Below are positions 18,838 to 26,350 of a stretch of DNA of 64,000 bases, piece after piece. The translations under genes and the position numbers were made by a program. Origin of the DNA: an uncultured Dysosmobacter sp. (lineage in GTDB: Bacteria; Bacillota; Clostridia; Oscillospirales; Oscillospiraceae). The notes beneath the pieces were generated by a model that was given only the letters and a program-made list of their open reading frames with translations, searched no databases and had not been told where the DNA came from. Location: the NCBI GenBank assembly GCA_934565855.1, contig CAKTIO010000001.1:310001-374000 (forward strand), in the 5' to 3' direction. Numbering within the stretch: position 1 is the first letter of the stretch; each line of letters begins with the position of its first letter.

Positions 18838-19359
18838 TCACTTCTCCTTTTTTGTTCTTTCCTGTCCAGCAGACCCGGCGTACCTGCGCTCTGCCCGGTC
18901 CATCTCGTTCAGCCTGCGGGCAAATTCACTGTCTTCAATACCCTCCGCCAGAGAGCGGTCCAGCGTGTGGACGCAGAAGCGTCCCTTCTCCGCTGCCACT
19001 GTAATGGTACCCGCCGTCAGAGTGATGGAATTTGCCAGCACAGACTGTGCCACCTCACCCTTCACATCTGTCTGAAACCAGATCAGCCGCGGCTCCATCC
19101 GGCGGTCCCGGCTGTAGATCAGCCGCATCACGACCCAGCCCGCCTTCAGCATCTCCACCAGAAGATACCACAGATAGGAGAGCAGGCTGCCCAGCCGCCG
19201 CAGTGCGCGCCGGTCCTGCCCCATGCGGTAACCCAGCAAACGGGTACAGAAATAATAGACTGCTGCGGACGCCGCAGCGCCGCTGAGACAGGTCTCCACC
19301 GTCACACTGCCGGACAGCAATATCCACAGCAGGAAAAACAAGATCAGCACATTGCCCAC
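18838..19359 (-). CDS. mrpE: Mrp antiporter subunit E
   Basis: About 173 residues, first gene of the operon. It has two or three N-terminal helices, then ANSITLTAGTITVAAE and HTLDRSLAEG, the MnhE/MrpE signatures. The chosen start is a GTG at 19359, seven bases after GAGAGG; a GTG at 19350 is possible. The frame remains open upstream to 19623, but that stretch contains the promoter and structured leader and lacks membrane character, so it is excluded. Confidence 0.9.
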   Translation of the reverse strand: MGNVLILFFLLWILLSGSVTVETCLSGAAASAAVYYFCTRLLGYRMGQDRRALRRLGSLLSYLWYLLVEMLKAGWVVMRLIYSRDRRMEPRLIWFQTDVKGEVAQSVLANSITLTAGTITVAAEKGRFCVHTLDRSLAEGIEDSEFARRLNEMDRAERRYAGSAGQERTKKEK

Positions 19360-19384
19360 TCCCTTTCCTCTCAAATCAACGCTC

Positions 19385-19525
19385 AAAAAAGGACGCCAGA
19401 TACCTGACCGCTGTCCGCCTTTTCGCTGACAGTTCTTCCCACGATCCTGGTATCGGCGTCCTTGCCTTAGTTGACCGGCAGGAAGCACCTGCCGGAAAAG
19501 TTGATAAATCGCGCAAAAAACGAAC
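19385..19525 (-). ncRNA. Structured 5' leader of the antiporter operon; possible riboswitch with integrated terminator
   Basis: Between the predicted transcript start (~19525) and mrpE, the minus strand holds a hairpin with arms 19475-19482 and 19488-19495 (CCGGCAGG family). A larger stem follows, 19449-19461 with 19391-19404 (13 pairs, one bulge), enclosing 44 bases that include a CTGTC/GACAG helix. That closing stem is followed at once by six T residues (19390-19385), the form of an intrinsic terminator. Such a leader could attenuate the operon in response to an ion or other ligand. I cannot match it to a named class; a Na+-responsive RNA is a hypothesis only, prompted by the genes downstream. 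Confidence 0.6.
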
Positions 19526-19531
19526 ATTTTT

Positions 19532-19560
19532 ATTTTACAGATTCGTGAAAAGTTTGTCAA
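19532..19560 (-). promoter_or_regulatory. Promoter of the antiporter operon
   Basis: On the minus strand TTGACA (19560-19555) and TAAAAT (19537-19532) are separated by exactly 17 bases, a near-consensus sigma-A promoter about 170 bases before mrpE. Confidence 0.85.
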
Positions 19561-19716
19561 CTGTGGGAGACATTTCTTTCCCCATATCAGCGAAAAAATC
19601 TTCCACAAAATCTGTCTGCCCACATTATGGAATCTGCACGAAGGGAACCGTTTCTTTTGCCCACGCTTCTATTTCTTCTCAACCTGAATAGTCTGGTTTT
19701 AAAGGAGGAATGCCCT

Positions 19717-20997
19717 GTGACGATTCATGTTGTCAAGCCCGGAGAAACGGTTTACGGCATTGCGGAAGCCTACGGCGTGGACCCGGTCCGCCTTGCCGCG
19801 GAAAACGAGGTCCCCGCCAACGGTGCGCTGGCTGTGGGACAAACATTGGTCCTGCGGTTTCCCCGCACCGTTCACGCCGTTGCCGCCGGAGAGACGCTGT
19901 ACTCGATTGCCGCAGCCTATGGCATCACCGTCCGCCAGCTCTGGCAGAACAACTGGACGCTGCAGGGGCGGAGCGAGCTGACCCCTGGGCAGGTCCTGGT
20001 CATTTCCTATCAGGGCGAAAAGCTGGGAACGGCTGCCTTTAACGGCTATGCCTATCCTTTTATTGCTCCCGGTCTTCTGTCGGCACAGGTTCCCTACCTT
20101 TCCTATCTGACGCCCTTTACCTACGGCATAACCACTCAGGGAACGCTCCTCCCCCTGGAGGACGACCGGCTGCTCTCCACAGCGCGCAGCCATGGAACCC
20201 GCCCGGTAATGCACCTGTCCACCTACACGGAGGAGGACCGCTTTGACGCCCAGCGGGCAGCGCTGGTGTTGACCGATACCTCTGCGCAGGACGCGCTCCT
20301 TGCCGATATCCGGCGCACCCTGCGGCTGCGAGGCTACGCCGGACTGGACGTGGATTTCGAGTTTCTCCCTGCAGAGCTGGCGGACGACTATGCGGCGTTT
20401 CTGAGCCGGTGCCGCCGCATTCTCTCCGCCGACGGTTATTTCGTCTGGGCAGCGTTGGCGCCGAAAACCTCCGCCAACCAGCCAGGGCTGCTGTATGAGG
20501 GGCATTCCTACAGTGCCATTGGCGCAGCTGTGGACGCCGTACTGCTGATGACCTACGAATGGGGCTACACCTATGGTCCGCCGATGGCTGTGGCGCCGCT
20601 GCCTAACGTCCGCGCCGTGCTGGATTACGCCGTTACAGAGATCCCGTCCGAAAAAATCTATCTGGGTGTTCCCAACTACGGCTACAACTGGACGCTTCCC
20701 TTCCAGCAGGGAACCTCCAAGGCGGATTCCATTTCCTGTCAGGAAGCCATTTCATTAGCTATCCGCTATGGCGCGGAGATTCAGTATGACCAGACGGCGC
20801 AAAGCCCCTACTTTTTCTATACAGATTCCATTGGACGCCGCCACGAGGTCTGGTTTGAGGACGCTCGTTCTCTCCGGGCAAAGCTCTCTCTGATTTCAGA
20901 ATACGGTTTTGCCGGGGCTGGATTCTGGAACATTATGCGTCCCTTCTCTCAGACCTGGCTGACACTCTCCTCTCTCTATGACATCTCCGCGACATAA
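19717..20997 (+). CDS. sleL: LysM-GH18 spore cortex-lytic glycosidase (SleL/YaaH-like)
   Basis: About 426 residues, the usual size of SleL/YaaH. Two N-terminal LysM modules (HVVKPGETVYGIAEAYG and HAVAAGETLYSIAAAYG) bind peptidoglycan. A GH18 barrel follows, with the catalytic DxDxE motif in YAGLDVDFEF and the later MTYEWGY strand. In Bacillus this family acts on spore cortex during germination; that role is inferred here. The start is a GTG at 19717, eight bases after AAAGGAGG. An in-frame ATG at 19627 would add a hydrophobic N-terminus but lacks a good ribosome-binding site. Divergent from the antiporter operon. Confidence 0.87.
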   Translation: MTIHVVKPGETVYGIAEAYGVDPVRLAAENEVPANGALAVGQTLVLRFPRTVHAVAAGETLYSIAAAYGITVRQLWQNNWTLQGRSELTPGQVLVISYQGEKLGTAAFNGYAYPFIAPGLLSAQVPYLSYLTPFTYGITTQGTLLPLEDDRLLSTARSHGTRPVMHLSTYTEEDRFDAQRAALVLTDTSAQDALLADIRRTLRLRGYAGLDVDFEFLPAELADDYAAFLSRCRRILSADGYFVWAALAPKTSANQPGLLYEGHSYSAIGAAVDAVLLMTYEWGYTYGPPMAVAPLPNVRAVLDYAVTEIPSEKIYLGVPNYGYNWTLPFQQGTSKADSISCQEAISLAIRYGAEIQYDQTAQSPYFFYTDSIGRRHEVWFEDARSLRAKLSLISEYGFAGAGFWNIMRPFSQTWLTLSSLYDISAT

Positions 20998-21030
20998 CAT
21001 GCAGGCGTGGCTGCTGATTTAGGCAGAAAA

Positions 21031-21079
21031 ACAGGAACAGGACCGCTCGTGGGAGCGGTCCTGTTCCTGTATGATTTTT
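21031..21079 (+). terminator. Terminator after the LysM-GH18 gene
   Basis: An 18-bp perfect stem (21031-21048 with 21053-21070) with a 4-base loop is followed by ATGATTTTTA. Confidence 0.85.
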
Positions 21080-21341
21080 AAAGAGAAAGGAGAGGGAAAA
21101 TGTATGTCCACAAGCATCTCTGCTTGTTGTACTCATCATACGCAGAGGGGTCGAAAAAGTCAATATGCCGCGGCAAACCTTCATATTTTATTTACAAATC
21201 CAGCGTTTTCCCGCCTTTTTGTTCATAAACCGTTCAAATTCTCTCTTTTTTCGCTTTGTCATTCTTTTGTTCTTATTTTTTCACTTTCCTCTGGTACAAT
21301 AGTATTATTCATTGAATTCACCATAGAAAGGACGCTTTCCC
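21080..21341. other. Non-coding stretch before the deacetylase-like lipoprotein
   Basis: AT-rich relative to its neighbours. A TACAAT (21295-21300) is a candidate -10 for the lipoprotein gene, without a convincing -35. Short frames near 21100 follow a GGAGAGGG but have no recognisable product. Nothing else is seen. Confidence 0.4.
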
Positions 21342-22601
21342 ATGAGACATTTCACTTCGCTTGCCCTGTCTCTTTTCCTGCTGCTGTCTTTGGCTGCCTG
21401 CGGCAGCTCCGCTTCCTCGGGTTCTGCCAGCGCCGGTTCCAGCCAAAGCGCTTCCTCCGGCAGCGCGGCTTCCTCCGAACCAGCGCCGGACCCCAATTCT
21501 CCCACCGCCTATTCCGGCGACGAGGATGCCCAGCCTTTTGACCAGTCCTCTGTCAGTTGGGTGGACTGGACCGGCACGGTAGAGCATCTGTTCTTCCACC
21601 CGGTGGTCGCCTATCCGGAGCTTGCCTTTGACGGTGACAACATGTCCGATGGCATTGACGATTGGATGGTCACTGTGGATGAATACCAGAAGATCCTAAA
21701 CAGCATTTACGAAAAGGGCTATGTACTGGTCGATATCAACCAGGTCTGGGATGAATCCACAGACGCCAGTGGAAACCCCGTCATGGTCCGCAGCCAGCTG
21801 AAGGTACCCGAGGGCAAAAAGCCCCTGATCCTCTCCTTTGATGATGTGAATTACTACCCCTATATGCTGCAGGACGGCTTCACCTACAAGCTGATCGTCG
21901 GCGACAACGGGCAGGTATGGAGCTATGGCAAGGACCCGCAGGGCAACGACGTCTACTCTCAGGATCTGGACGCCATCACCATTCTGGATAAATTCTGCCG
22001 CGCCCATCCGGACTTCACTCCCTACGGCGCCCGGGGCTGCCTGTCCCTGACCGGCTATGCCGGCATTCTGGGCTACCGCACCATGACGGAAAAGGAGGAC
22101 CAGTCCCCGGAGCATGAGGCAAACCGGCAGAAGGAGATCCAGGCGGTAAAGCCCGTGATCGCCGCCCTGAAGGACGAGGGCTGGACCTTCGGCAGCCATA
22201 CCTGGGGCCACATCAACCTCAGCAAAAAATCTCTGGAAACGGTGCAGACCGACACGCAGAAATGGCTGGATGAGGTTGGCAGCCTGGTGGGTCCCACCAC
22301 CATCCTTTTCTATCCCCATGGCGCCCGCCCGGACGGAGACGATGTTCACAGCACCGGTCCCATCTTCCGCTATCTGCAATCCCAGGGGTTCCGGGTCTTC
22401 TGCTCGGTGGGCATCAGTTCTTACAGTCAGATCAAATCGGACATCTGCGCCGTTATCTGCGACCGGCTGCATCCGGATGGGACCACCCTGCGCAGCTCCA
22501 AGGTTTTTGAGCGCTACGGGCAGTTCTACGATGCCCGGGATATCATTGATCTGGACGTCCGCCCCCAGCGGGAGGTCGGCTGGGCAGCTGACGGTCAGTA
22601 A
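21342..22601 (+). CDS. Lipoprotein with polysaccharide-deacetylase (NodB-like) domain
   Basis: A 419-residue exported lipoprotein. The signal peptide ends in a lipobox LAAC with the lipidated cysteine at residue 20. A Ser/Ala/Pro-rich linker follows to about residue 55, then a carbohydrate-deacetylase-like domain. Recognisable NodB elements are LILSFDD (about residues 165-172) and the metal-binding FGSHTWGH (about 285). The first motif reads SFDDVNYY instead of the usual TFDDGP, so activity or substrate may differ. Likely anchored outside the membrane and acting on cell-wall or other glycan. The start is at 21342 after AAAGGACG. Confidence 0.75.
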   Translation: MRHFTSLALSLFLLLSLAACGSSASSGSASAGSSQSASSGSAASSEPAPDPNSPTAYSGDEDAQPFDQSSVSWVDWTGTVEHLFFHPVVAYPELAFDGDNMSDGIDDWMVTVDEYQKILNSIYEKGYVLVDINQVWDESTDASGNPVMVRSQLKVPEGKKPLILSFDDVNYYPYMLQDGFTYKLIVGDNGQVWSYGKDPQGNDVYSQDLDAITILDKFCRAHPDFTPYGARGCLSLTGYAGILGYRTMTEKEDQSPEHEANRQKEIQAVKPVIAALKDEGWTFGSHTWGHINLSKKSLETVQTDTQKWLDEVGSLVGPTTILFYPHGARPDGDDVHSTGPIFRYLQSQGFRVFCSVGISSYSQIKSDICAVICDRLHPDGTTLRSSKVFERYGQFYDARDIIDLDVRPQREVGWAADGQ

Positions 22602-22619
22602 TAATCGGGAGGGATTTAT

Positions 22620-23024
22620 ATGCAGTTAGATGAACTGAAGGTCTTGGCAGTCTCCATGCTGGACCGCGCCTATTGCCCCTATTCTCATTTTCCGGTGGGG
22701 GCTGCTCTGGAGTGCAGCGATGGCAGTGTATTTACCGGCTGCAACGTGGAAAACGCCGTTTATCCCTCTGGTCTGTGTGCCGAACGGAACGCCATGTTCC
22801 ACGCCGTTGCCGAAGGACACCGGGATTTTGTCCGTATTGTCATTGCCGGGCGCAGCGAGGACTACTGCGTTCCCTGCGGAAGCTGTTTGCAGGTCATGCA
22901 GGAATTTGCCCCGGAGCTGACCGTCATCTGCCTGAATGGAAAGGGTGATGCCAAAGCCTTTGCTCTGCGGGAACTGCTTCCCTACGGCTTTGACCACCGG
23001 TGGCTGGAGCATGGAACGGACTGA
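22620..23024 (+). CDS. cdd: Cytidine deaminase
   Basis: Hydrolyses cytidine and deoxycytidine to uridine and deoxyuridine in pyrimidine salvage. The 134 residues match the small homotetrameric bacterial form. Zinc-binding and proton-shuttle motifs are intact: CAERNA (Cys and catalytic Glu) and PCGSC (two Cys). Substrate-binding GCNVENA precedes them. GGGAGGG precedes the ATG. The end overlaps a small gene by 14 bases. Confidence 0.97.
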   Translation: MQLDELKVLAVSMLDRAYCPYSHFPVGAALECSDGSVFTGCNVENAVYPSGLCAERNAMFHAVAEGHRDFVRIVIAGRSEDYCVPCGSCLQVMQEFAPELTVICLNGKGDAKAFALRELLPYGFDHRWLEHGTD

Positions 23025-23262
23025 AGCACTACTCGCCCAACTGCGCCGGACGGAAATGGACGCGGTCCTTCTCCGCGTCGCCGAGGCAGATTACGGCTGT
23101 GAGGAACGGGCAGAGGATGCACCGGAGCGTGTCTGGGTCCTGCTGCTGACCCGGGATGGACAGGAGCGTTCCCTGGAGCTGGACGCCGCCATTCTGGATG
23201 CACACCGCCTGTCCGAGGGAAGCTGCTTCCACCTGCGGGAGCTGCTTCCGGAGCAGGTATAA
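23011..23262 (+). CDS. Hypothetical 83-residue protein coupled to cdd
   Basis: Begins inside the last codons of cdd (ATG 23011, preceded by TGGAGC) and ends just before a strong terminator, so it is co-transcribed with cdd. It is acidic and mostly charged, with no membrane segment: an N-terminal helix-like MERTEALLAQLRR is followed by WVLLLTRDGQE and a predicted helix-rich tail. I do not recognise a family. Confidence 0.6.
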   Translation: MERTEALLAQLRRTEMDAVLLRVAEADYGCEERAEDAPERVWVLLLTRDGQERSLELDAAILDAHRLSEGSCFHLRELLPEQV

Positions 23263-23274
23263 CAAAAATGATAT

Positions 23275-23304
23275 GACCGCCGGTTATGATTCCGGCGGTC
23301 GTTT
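23275..23304. terminator. Terminator between convergent genes
   Basis: A perfect 9-bp stem GACCGCCGG (23275-23283 with 23292-23300) is followed by GTTTTC on the plus strand and by ATATCATTTTTG on the minus strand. It may act in both directions. Confidence 0.75.
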
Positions 23305-23309
23305 TCTGT

Positions 23310-23843
23310 TCAGGGGATGCCATAGGAAAGCGTTGTCGGGTCCTGCCAGAGGGGCAGGCGGACCGGGCGATAGGTACACCAGATGAACAGAAACAGCAGC
23401 AGCCACAGGCACAGCAAGCCCGCCGCCTGCTGCCATCCGGCAGGCCAGCGCCGCTGCCGCCGCCAGCGGCTGCTCAGCCAGAACACCGCCGCGTCCGCCG
23501 CATAAAACAGCGCGATATCCACCCACATGAACCTCCGCCCCAGCACGCCGGTATAGGTATAGTAGACCGTTGGGATCAGCAGCAATCCAGCCAGCAGCGC
23601 CGCCCCGCGGACCGCCAGAATATTCGGATGCTCTCTGCTTTGAAAGCATACCTCCGCCGCCGTAAAGAAGAATACCGGAACTGCCAGCAGCTTCATATGC
23701 TCCCAGACAGATTCATTTACCGCAGAAAATGCCGCTGCCACCGTTGCCTTTCCGCTCCATTCATACAGCCAGTGCAGCAGTGTTCCCACTGCCGCCGTCC
23801 AGAGAAACCCTGCCAGCTCCCAGCCGAACCGCCTTTGCTTCAT
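23310..23843 (-). CDS. Multipass membrane protein, DUF6512-like
   Basis: A 177-residue membrane protein with about five hydrophobic segments. NESVWEHMKLLAVPVFFFT resembles the core of the DUF6512 family of small Clostridia membrane proteins; that assignment is from memory of the motif. A basic cytoplasmic loop RWRRQRRWPAGWQQ precedes the last helix. The function is unknown. It is convergent with the cdd gene pair and lies upstream of the MATE gene on the same strand but separated from it. Confidence 0.6.
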   Translation of the reverse strand: MKQRRFGWELAGFLWTAAVGTLLHWLYEWSGKATVAAAFSAVNESVWEHMKLLAVPVFFFTAAEVCFQSREHPNILAVRGAALLAGLLLIPTVYYTYTGVLGRRFMWVDIALFYAADAAVFWLSSRWRRQRRWPAGWQQAAGLLCLWLLLFLFIWCTYRPVRLPLWQDPTTLSYGIP

Positions 23844-23929
23844 CGCTCTCCAACCTCCCCTTTCTCATCCATTCCGGGTTATTGTATGCAGCTTTTCCCT
23901 CCCTTAGCCGCCCAATGGGTAAAGAGTGT

Positions 23930-25288
23930 TCAAAGCAGGTCTCTTTCCAGCTGTTCCCTGTGCGTCAGCGGTCGGACCCGCAGCCAGCCCAGCCAAACCA
24001 GCAAAGCCGTTACGATCCAGAAAAGAGGAAACGCCAGGAAGAGAACGTCCAGCGAACGGAAGCTCTGGAAAACCGTGAAGATCCACGTCACCCGAAAAAC
24101 ACAGGTCCCCAGTACCGTTAAGGCGGCAGGCAGGGCAGCATGTCCGCTGCCCCGCATCACCCCGGCAGGGACCTCATACATACCGCACAGCGGCTCCAAT
24201 GCCAGAATGATCCGGATGCGCTGGCAGGCTGCCGCAGCCGCTGCCGGGTCCGTGGTAAAGCACCCAGCCGCTACATGGCGCCACACTGTCAGGGGGACGG
24301 TAAACAGCGCGCTGCCCAGCGCGGAGAGCAGCAGACACAGCTTCAGCGTGTCCACGCACCGCTTCCAGTTCCCGGCAGCGGCATTCTGACTGGTAAAGGT
24401 CGCCGCAGTCTGTCCGAACGCCGTGACAATGTAATAGGCAAAGTATTCAAGGTTCATGCCAATGGTGCTTCCCGCTATGGCGGCATTGCCAAAGCTGTTG
24501 ACGGCTGCCTGTACAAACACGTTCGCCAGGCAGAAAACCGCCCCCTGAATGGCGGCAGGAATCCCCACCGCCAGCAGCTGCCGCACATATTTCCAGTGCA
24601 GGCAAAGCACCTTTACCGAAAGGTGGTACGCCCCCGTTTCCTTCCATAGCCAGTAAAGCACCATTCCGGCGGAAAGTCCCGTGGCAAGGTCTGTGGCGAT
24701 GGCGACCCCATAAACGCCCAGCCGCAGCACGATCACGAAAAAGAGGTTCAGCACCACATTCACCACTCCAGAAGCTGCCAGCGCCCAAAAGGGACGCCGG
24801 CTGTCTCCCCCGGCACGGAGGATGGCGGAGCCGAAATCATACAACAGAAGACACGGGTAGCCCGCCAGATAAATCTGAAGGTATCCGGACGCTCTTCCCA
24901 GCAGCTCCTCCGGCGTTTGAATGGCGGACAGCACCGGTCTGGCTGCGAAGACTCCAAGCAGCCCGCCTCCAATGCCAAGAACCAGTGACAGCAGAACTGC
25001 CGTATGCAGCGCACCGGACAGCTGGTCCCCTCTCCCCTGCCCCGCCAGCTTCGCCAGCAGCACATTGGCTCCCGATGCCAGCCCAGCGGACAGCGTGACC
25101 AGCAGCGCCACGATCTCCACATTGGCTCCCACCGCCGCCAGTGCGCCACTGTCCGCAAACCGTCCCGCCACCGCCGTATCTGCGGCGTGAAACAGCTGCT
25201 GCAGCATTCCGCTGACCGCAATGGGACAGGTAAACCGCACAATGGACCCCAGCAGCGGTCCGTGCAGAAAATCAACAGAACGATCCAT
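23930..25288 (-). CDS. MATE family efflux transporter
   Basis: A 452-residue transporter with about 12 hydrophobic segments. The N-terminus MDRSVDFLHGPLLGSIVRF and the AVGANVEIVALLVTLSAGLA segment are typical of DinF/NorM-type MATE proteins, which expel cationic compounds or metabolites in exchange for Na+ or H+. The substrate cannot be read from sequence. It is divergent from a LysR regulator with a palindrome between them, so local control is likely. Confidence 0.9.
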   Translation of the reverse strand: MDRSVDFLHGPLLGSIVRFTCPIAVSGMLQQLFHAADTAVAGRFADSGALAAVGANVEIVALLVTLSAGLASGANVLLAKLAGQGRGDQLSGALHTAVLLSLVLGIGGGLLGVFAARPVLSAIQTPEELLGRASGYLQIYLAGYPCLLLYDFGSAILRAGGDSRRPFWALAASGVVNVVLNLFFVIVLRLGVYGVAIATDLATGLSAGMVLYWLWKETGAYHLSVKVLCLHWKYVRQLLAVGIPAAIQGAVFCLANVFVQAAVNSFGNAAIAGSTIGMNLEYFAYYIVTAFGQTAATFTSQNAAAGNWKRCVDTLKLCLLLSALGSALFTVPLTVWRHVAAGCFTTDPAAAAAACQRIRIILALEPLCGMYEVPAGVMRGSGHAALPAALTVLGTCVFRVTWIFTVFQSFRSLDVLFLAFPLFWIVTALLVWLGWLRVRPLTHREQLERDLL

Positions 25289-25320
25289 GTTCCTCCCCCT
25301 CTCTCAAAAATCCTTGCCAT

Positions 25321-25364
25321 ATTATAGCGCAGGCATTATGATGGTAAAATTGAATAAATTCAAT
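25321..25364 (-). promoter_or_regulatory. MATE promoter with adjacent palindromic operator
   Basis: On the minus strand TTTACC (25348-25343) and TATAAT (25326-25321) are 16 bases apart. Directly upstream of the -35 lies ATTGAAT-AA-ATTCAAT (25349-25364), an inverted repeat of the T-N11-A type bound by LysR regulators. This position suits an activator. Confidence 0.6.
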
Positions 25365-25398
25365 AACTAATATCGAAATATAGAATATAGGTGGAGAG

Positions 25399-26268
25399 AT
25401 GGACTACAACATTCAAAAATACATTGCCTTTGTGCAAACCGCGGAAAGCGGCAGCTTTACAAAAGCCGCTGCCCAACTGAGCTACGCCCAGTCCTCTGTC
25501 AGCAAAATGGTCCAGGACCTGGAACGGGAGTGGAAGCTTCCTCTGCTGGAACGCACCCACAGTGGAGTTCGACTGACCTCCAGTGGTCGGGAGCTTCTGC
25601 CCTACGCGCAGGCGCTGATTGCCGACCACAGGCGGCTGCTGTCCCATGTTGGCGAGTTGAACGGGCTGCAAACGGGAAGCATCCGCATCGCCACCTTTGC
25701 CAGCGTGGCGATTCACTGGCTGCCGGAGCTTTTCGCAAAATTCCAACGGGACTATCCGGGAATCGAATATGAAATGCTGCTGGGCGATTACGATGAGATC
25801 GAAGCATGGCTCCGAAGCGGCAGGGTGGATATCGGCTTTTTGAGCCTGCCGGCTCCCAGCGGGCTGGATGCCGTTTTCCTGCAGAATGACGCCTATCTGG
25901 TCGTTTTCCCGGAGGGACATCCCTTTGCGCAGGAGACCGCCATCGACATCCACGCGCTGGAGGGACAGTCCTTTCTGCTGCTGGAGCATGGCGGCAGGAC
26001 GGAGGTCACCCGGCTGCTGGAAACCCACCGCGTCCACCCGGACATCCGCTTCACAACCTGGGAGGACTTTGCCATCATGTCGATGGTGGAAAAGGGATTG
26101 GGCGTCAGCATCCTGCCGGAGATCATTTTACAGCGCATTCCCTACCGCATTCTTTCCCGCCCGCTGAAGCAGCCCTTTTACCGAAAAATCGGACTGGCAT
26201 TGAAGGACCGGGACACACTTTCTCCCGCCGCCAGAAAATTCCTGACCTATCTGCCCATTCCGGAGTAA
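25399..26268 (+). CDS. LysR family transcriptional regulator
   Basis: A 289-residue regulator with the N-terminal winged helix-turn-helix SFTKAAAQLSYAQSSVSKMV (about residues 17-36) and a C-terminal periplasmic-binding-like effector domain starting near GSIRIATFASVA. It is divergent from the MATE transporter, the classic arrangement for a LysR regulator and its target. GGTGGAGAG precedes the ATG. The effector is unknown. Confidence 0.93.
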   Translation: MDYNIQKYIAFVQTAESGSFTKAAAQLSYAQSSVSKMVQDLEREWKLPLLERTHSGVRLTSSGRELLPYAQALIADHRRLLSHVGELNGLQTGSIRIATFASVAIHWLPELFAKFQRDYPGIEYEMLLGDYDEIEAWLRSGRVDIGFLSLPAPSGLDAVFLQNDAYLVVFPEGHPFAQETAIDIHALEGQSFLLLEHGGRTEVTRLLETHRVHPDIRFTTWEDFAIMSMVEKGLGVSILPEIILQRIPYRILSRPLKQPFYRKIGLALKDRDTLSPAARKFLTYLPIPE

Positions 26269-26295
26269 GCCCCTTTTTCCATACGGACAGCATAA

Positions 26296-26328
26296 AAGGA
26301 CCACCCCCCTTTCACAGGGGCGGTCCTT
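26296..26328. terminator. Terminator between lysR and cls
   Basis: AAGGACC-A-CCCC pairs with GGGG-C-GGTCCTT (26296 to 26328) around CTTTCACA. It lies between convergent genes, so it may serve both. Confidence 0.65.
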
Positions 26329-26350
26329 CATCCATTTTATGAACGGCACT

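Noticed and set aside
19360-19623. Upstream in-frame extension of mrpE
   Set aside because: It would translate the promoter and the structured leader. MrpE homologues start in a membrane helix, as at the GTG 19359.
21100-21231. Small reading frame after GGAGAGGG
   Set aside because: No recognisable product, no promoter assigned, and alternative frames are equally open. Evidence is too thin to call a gene.
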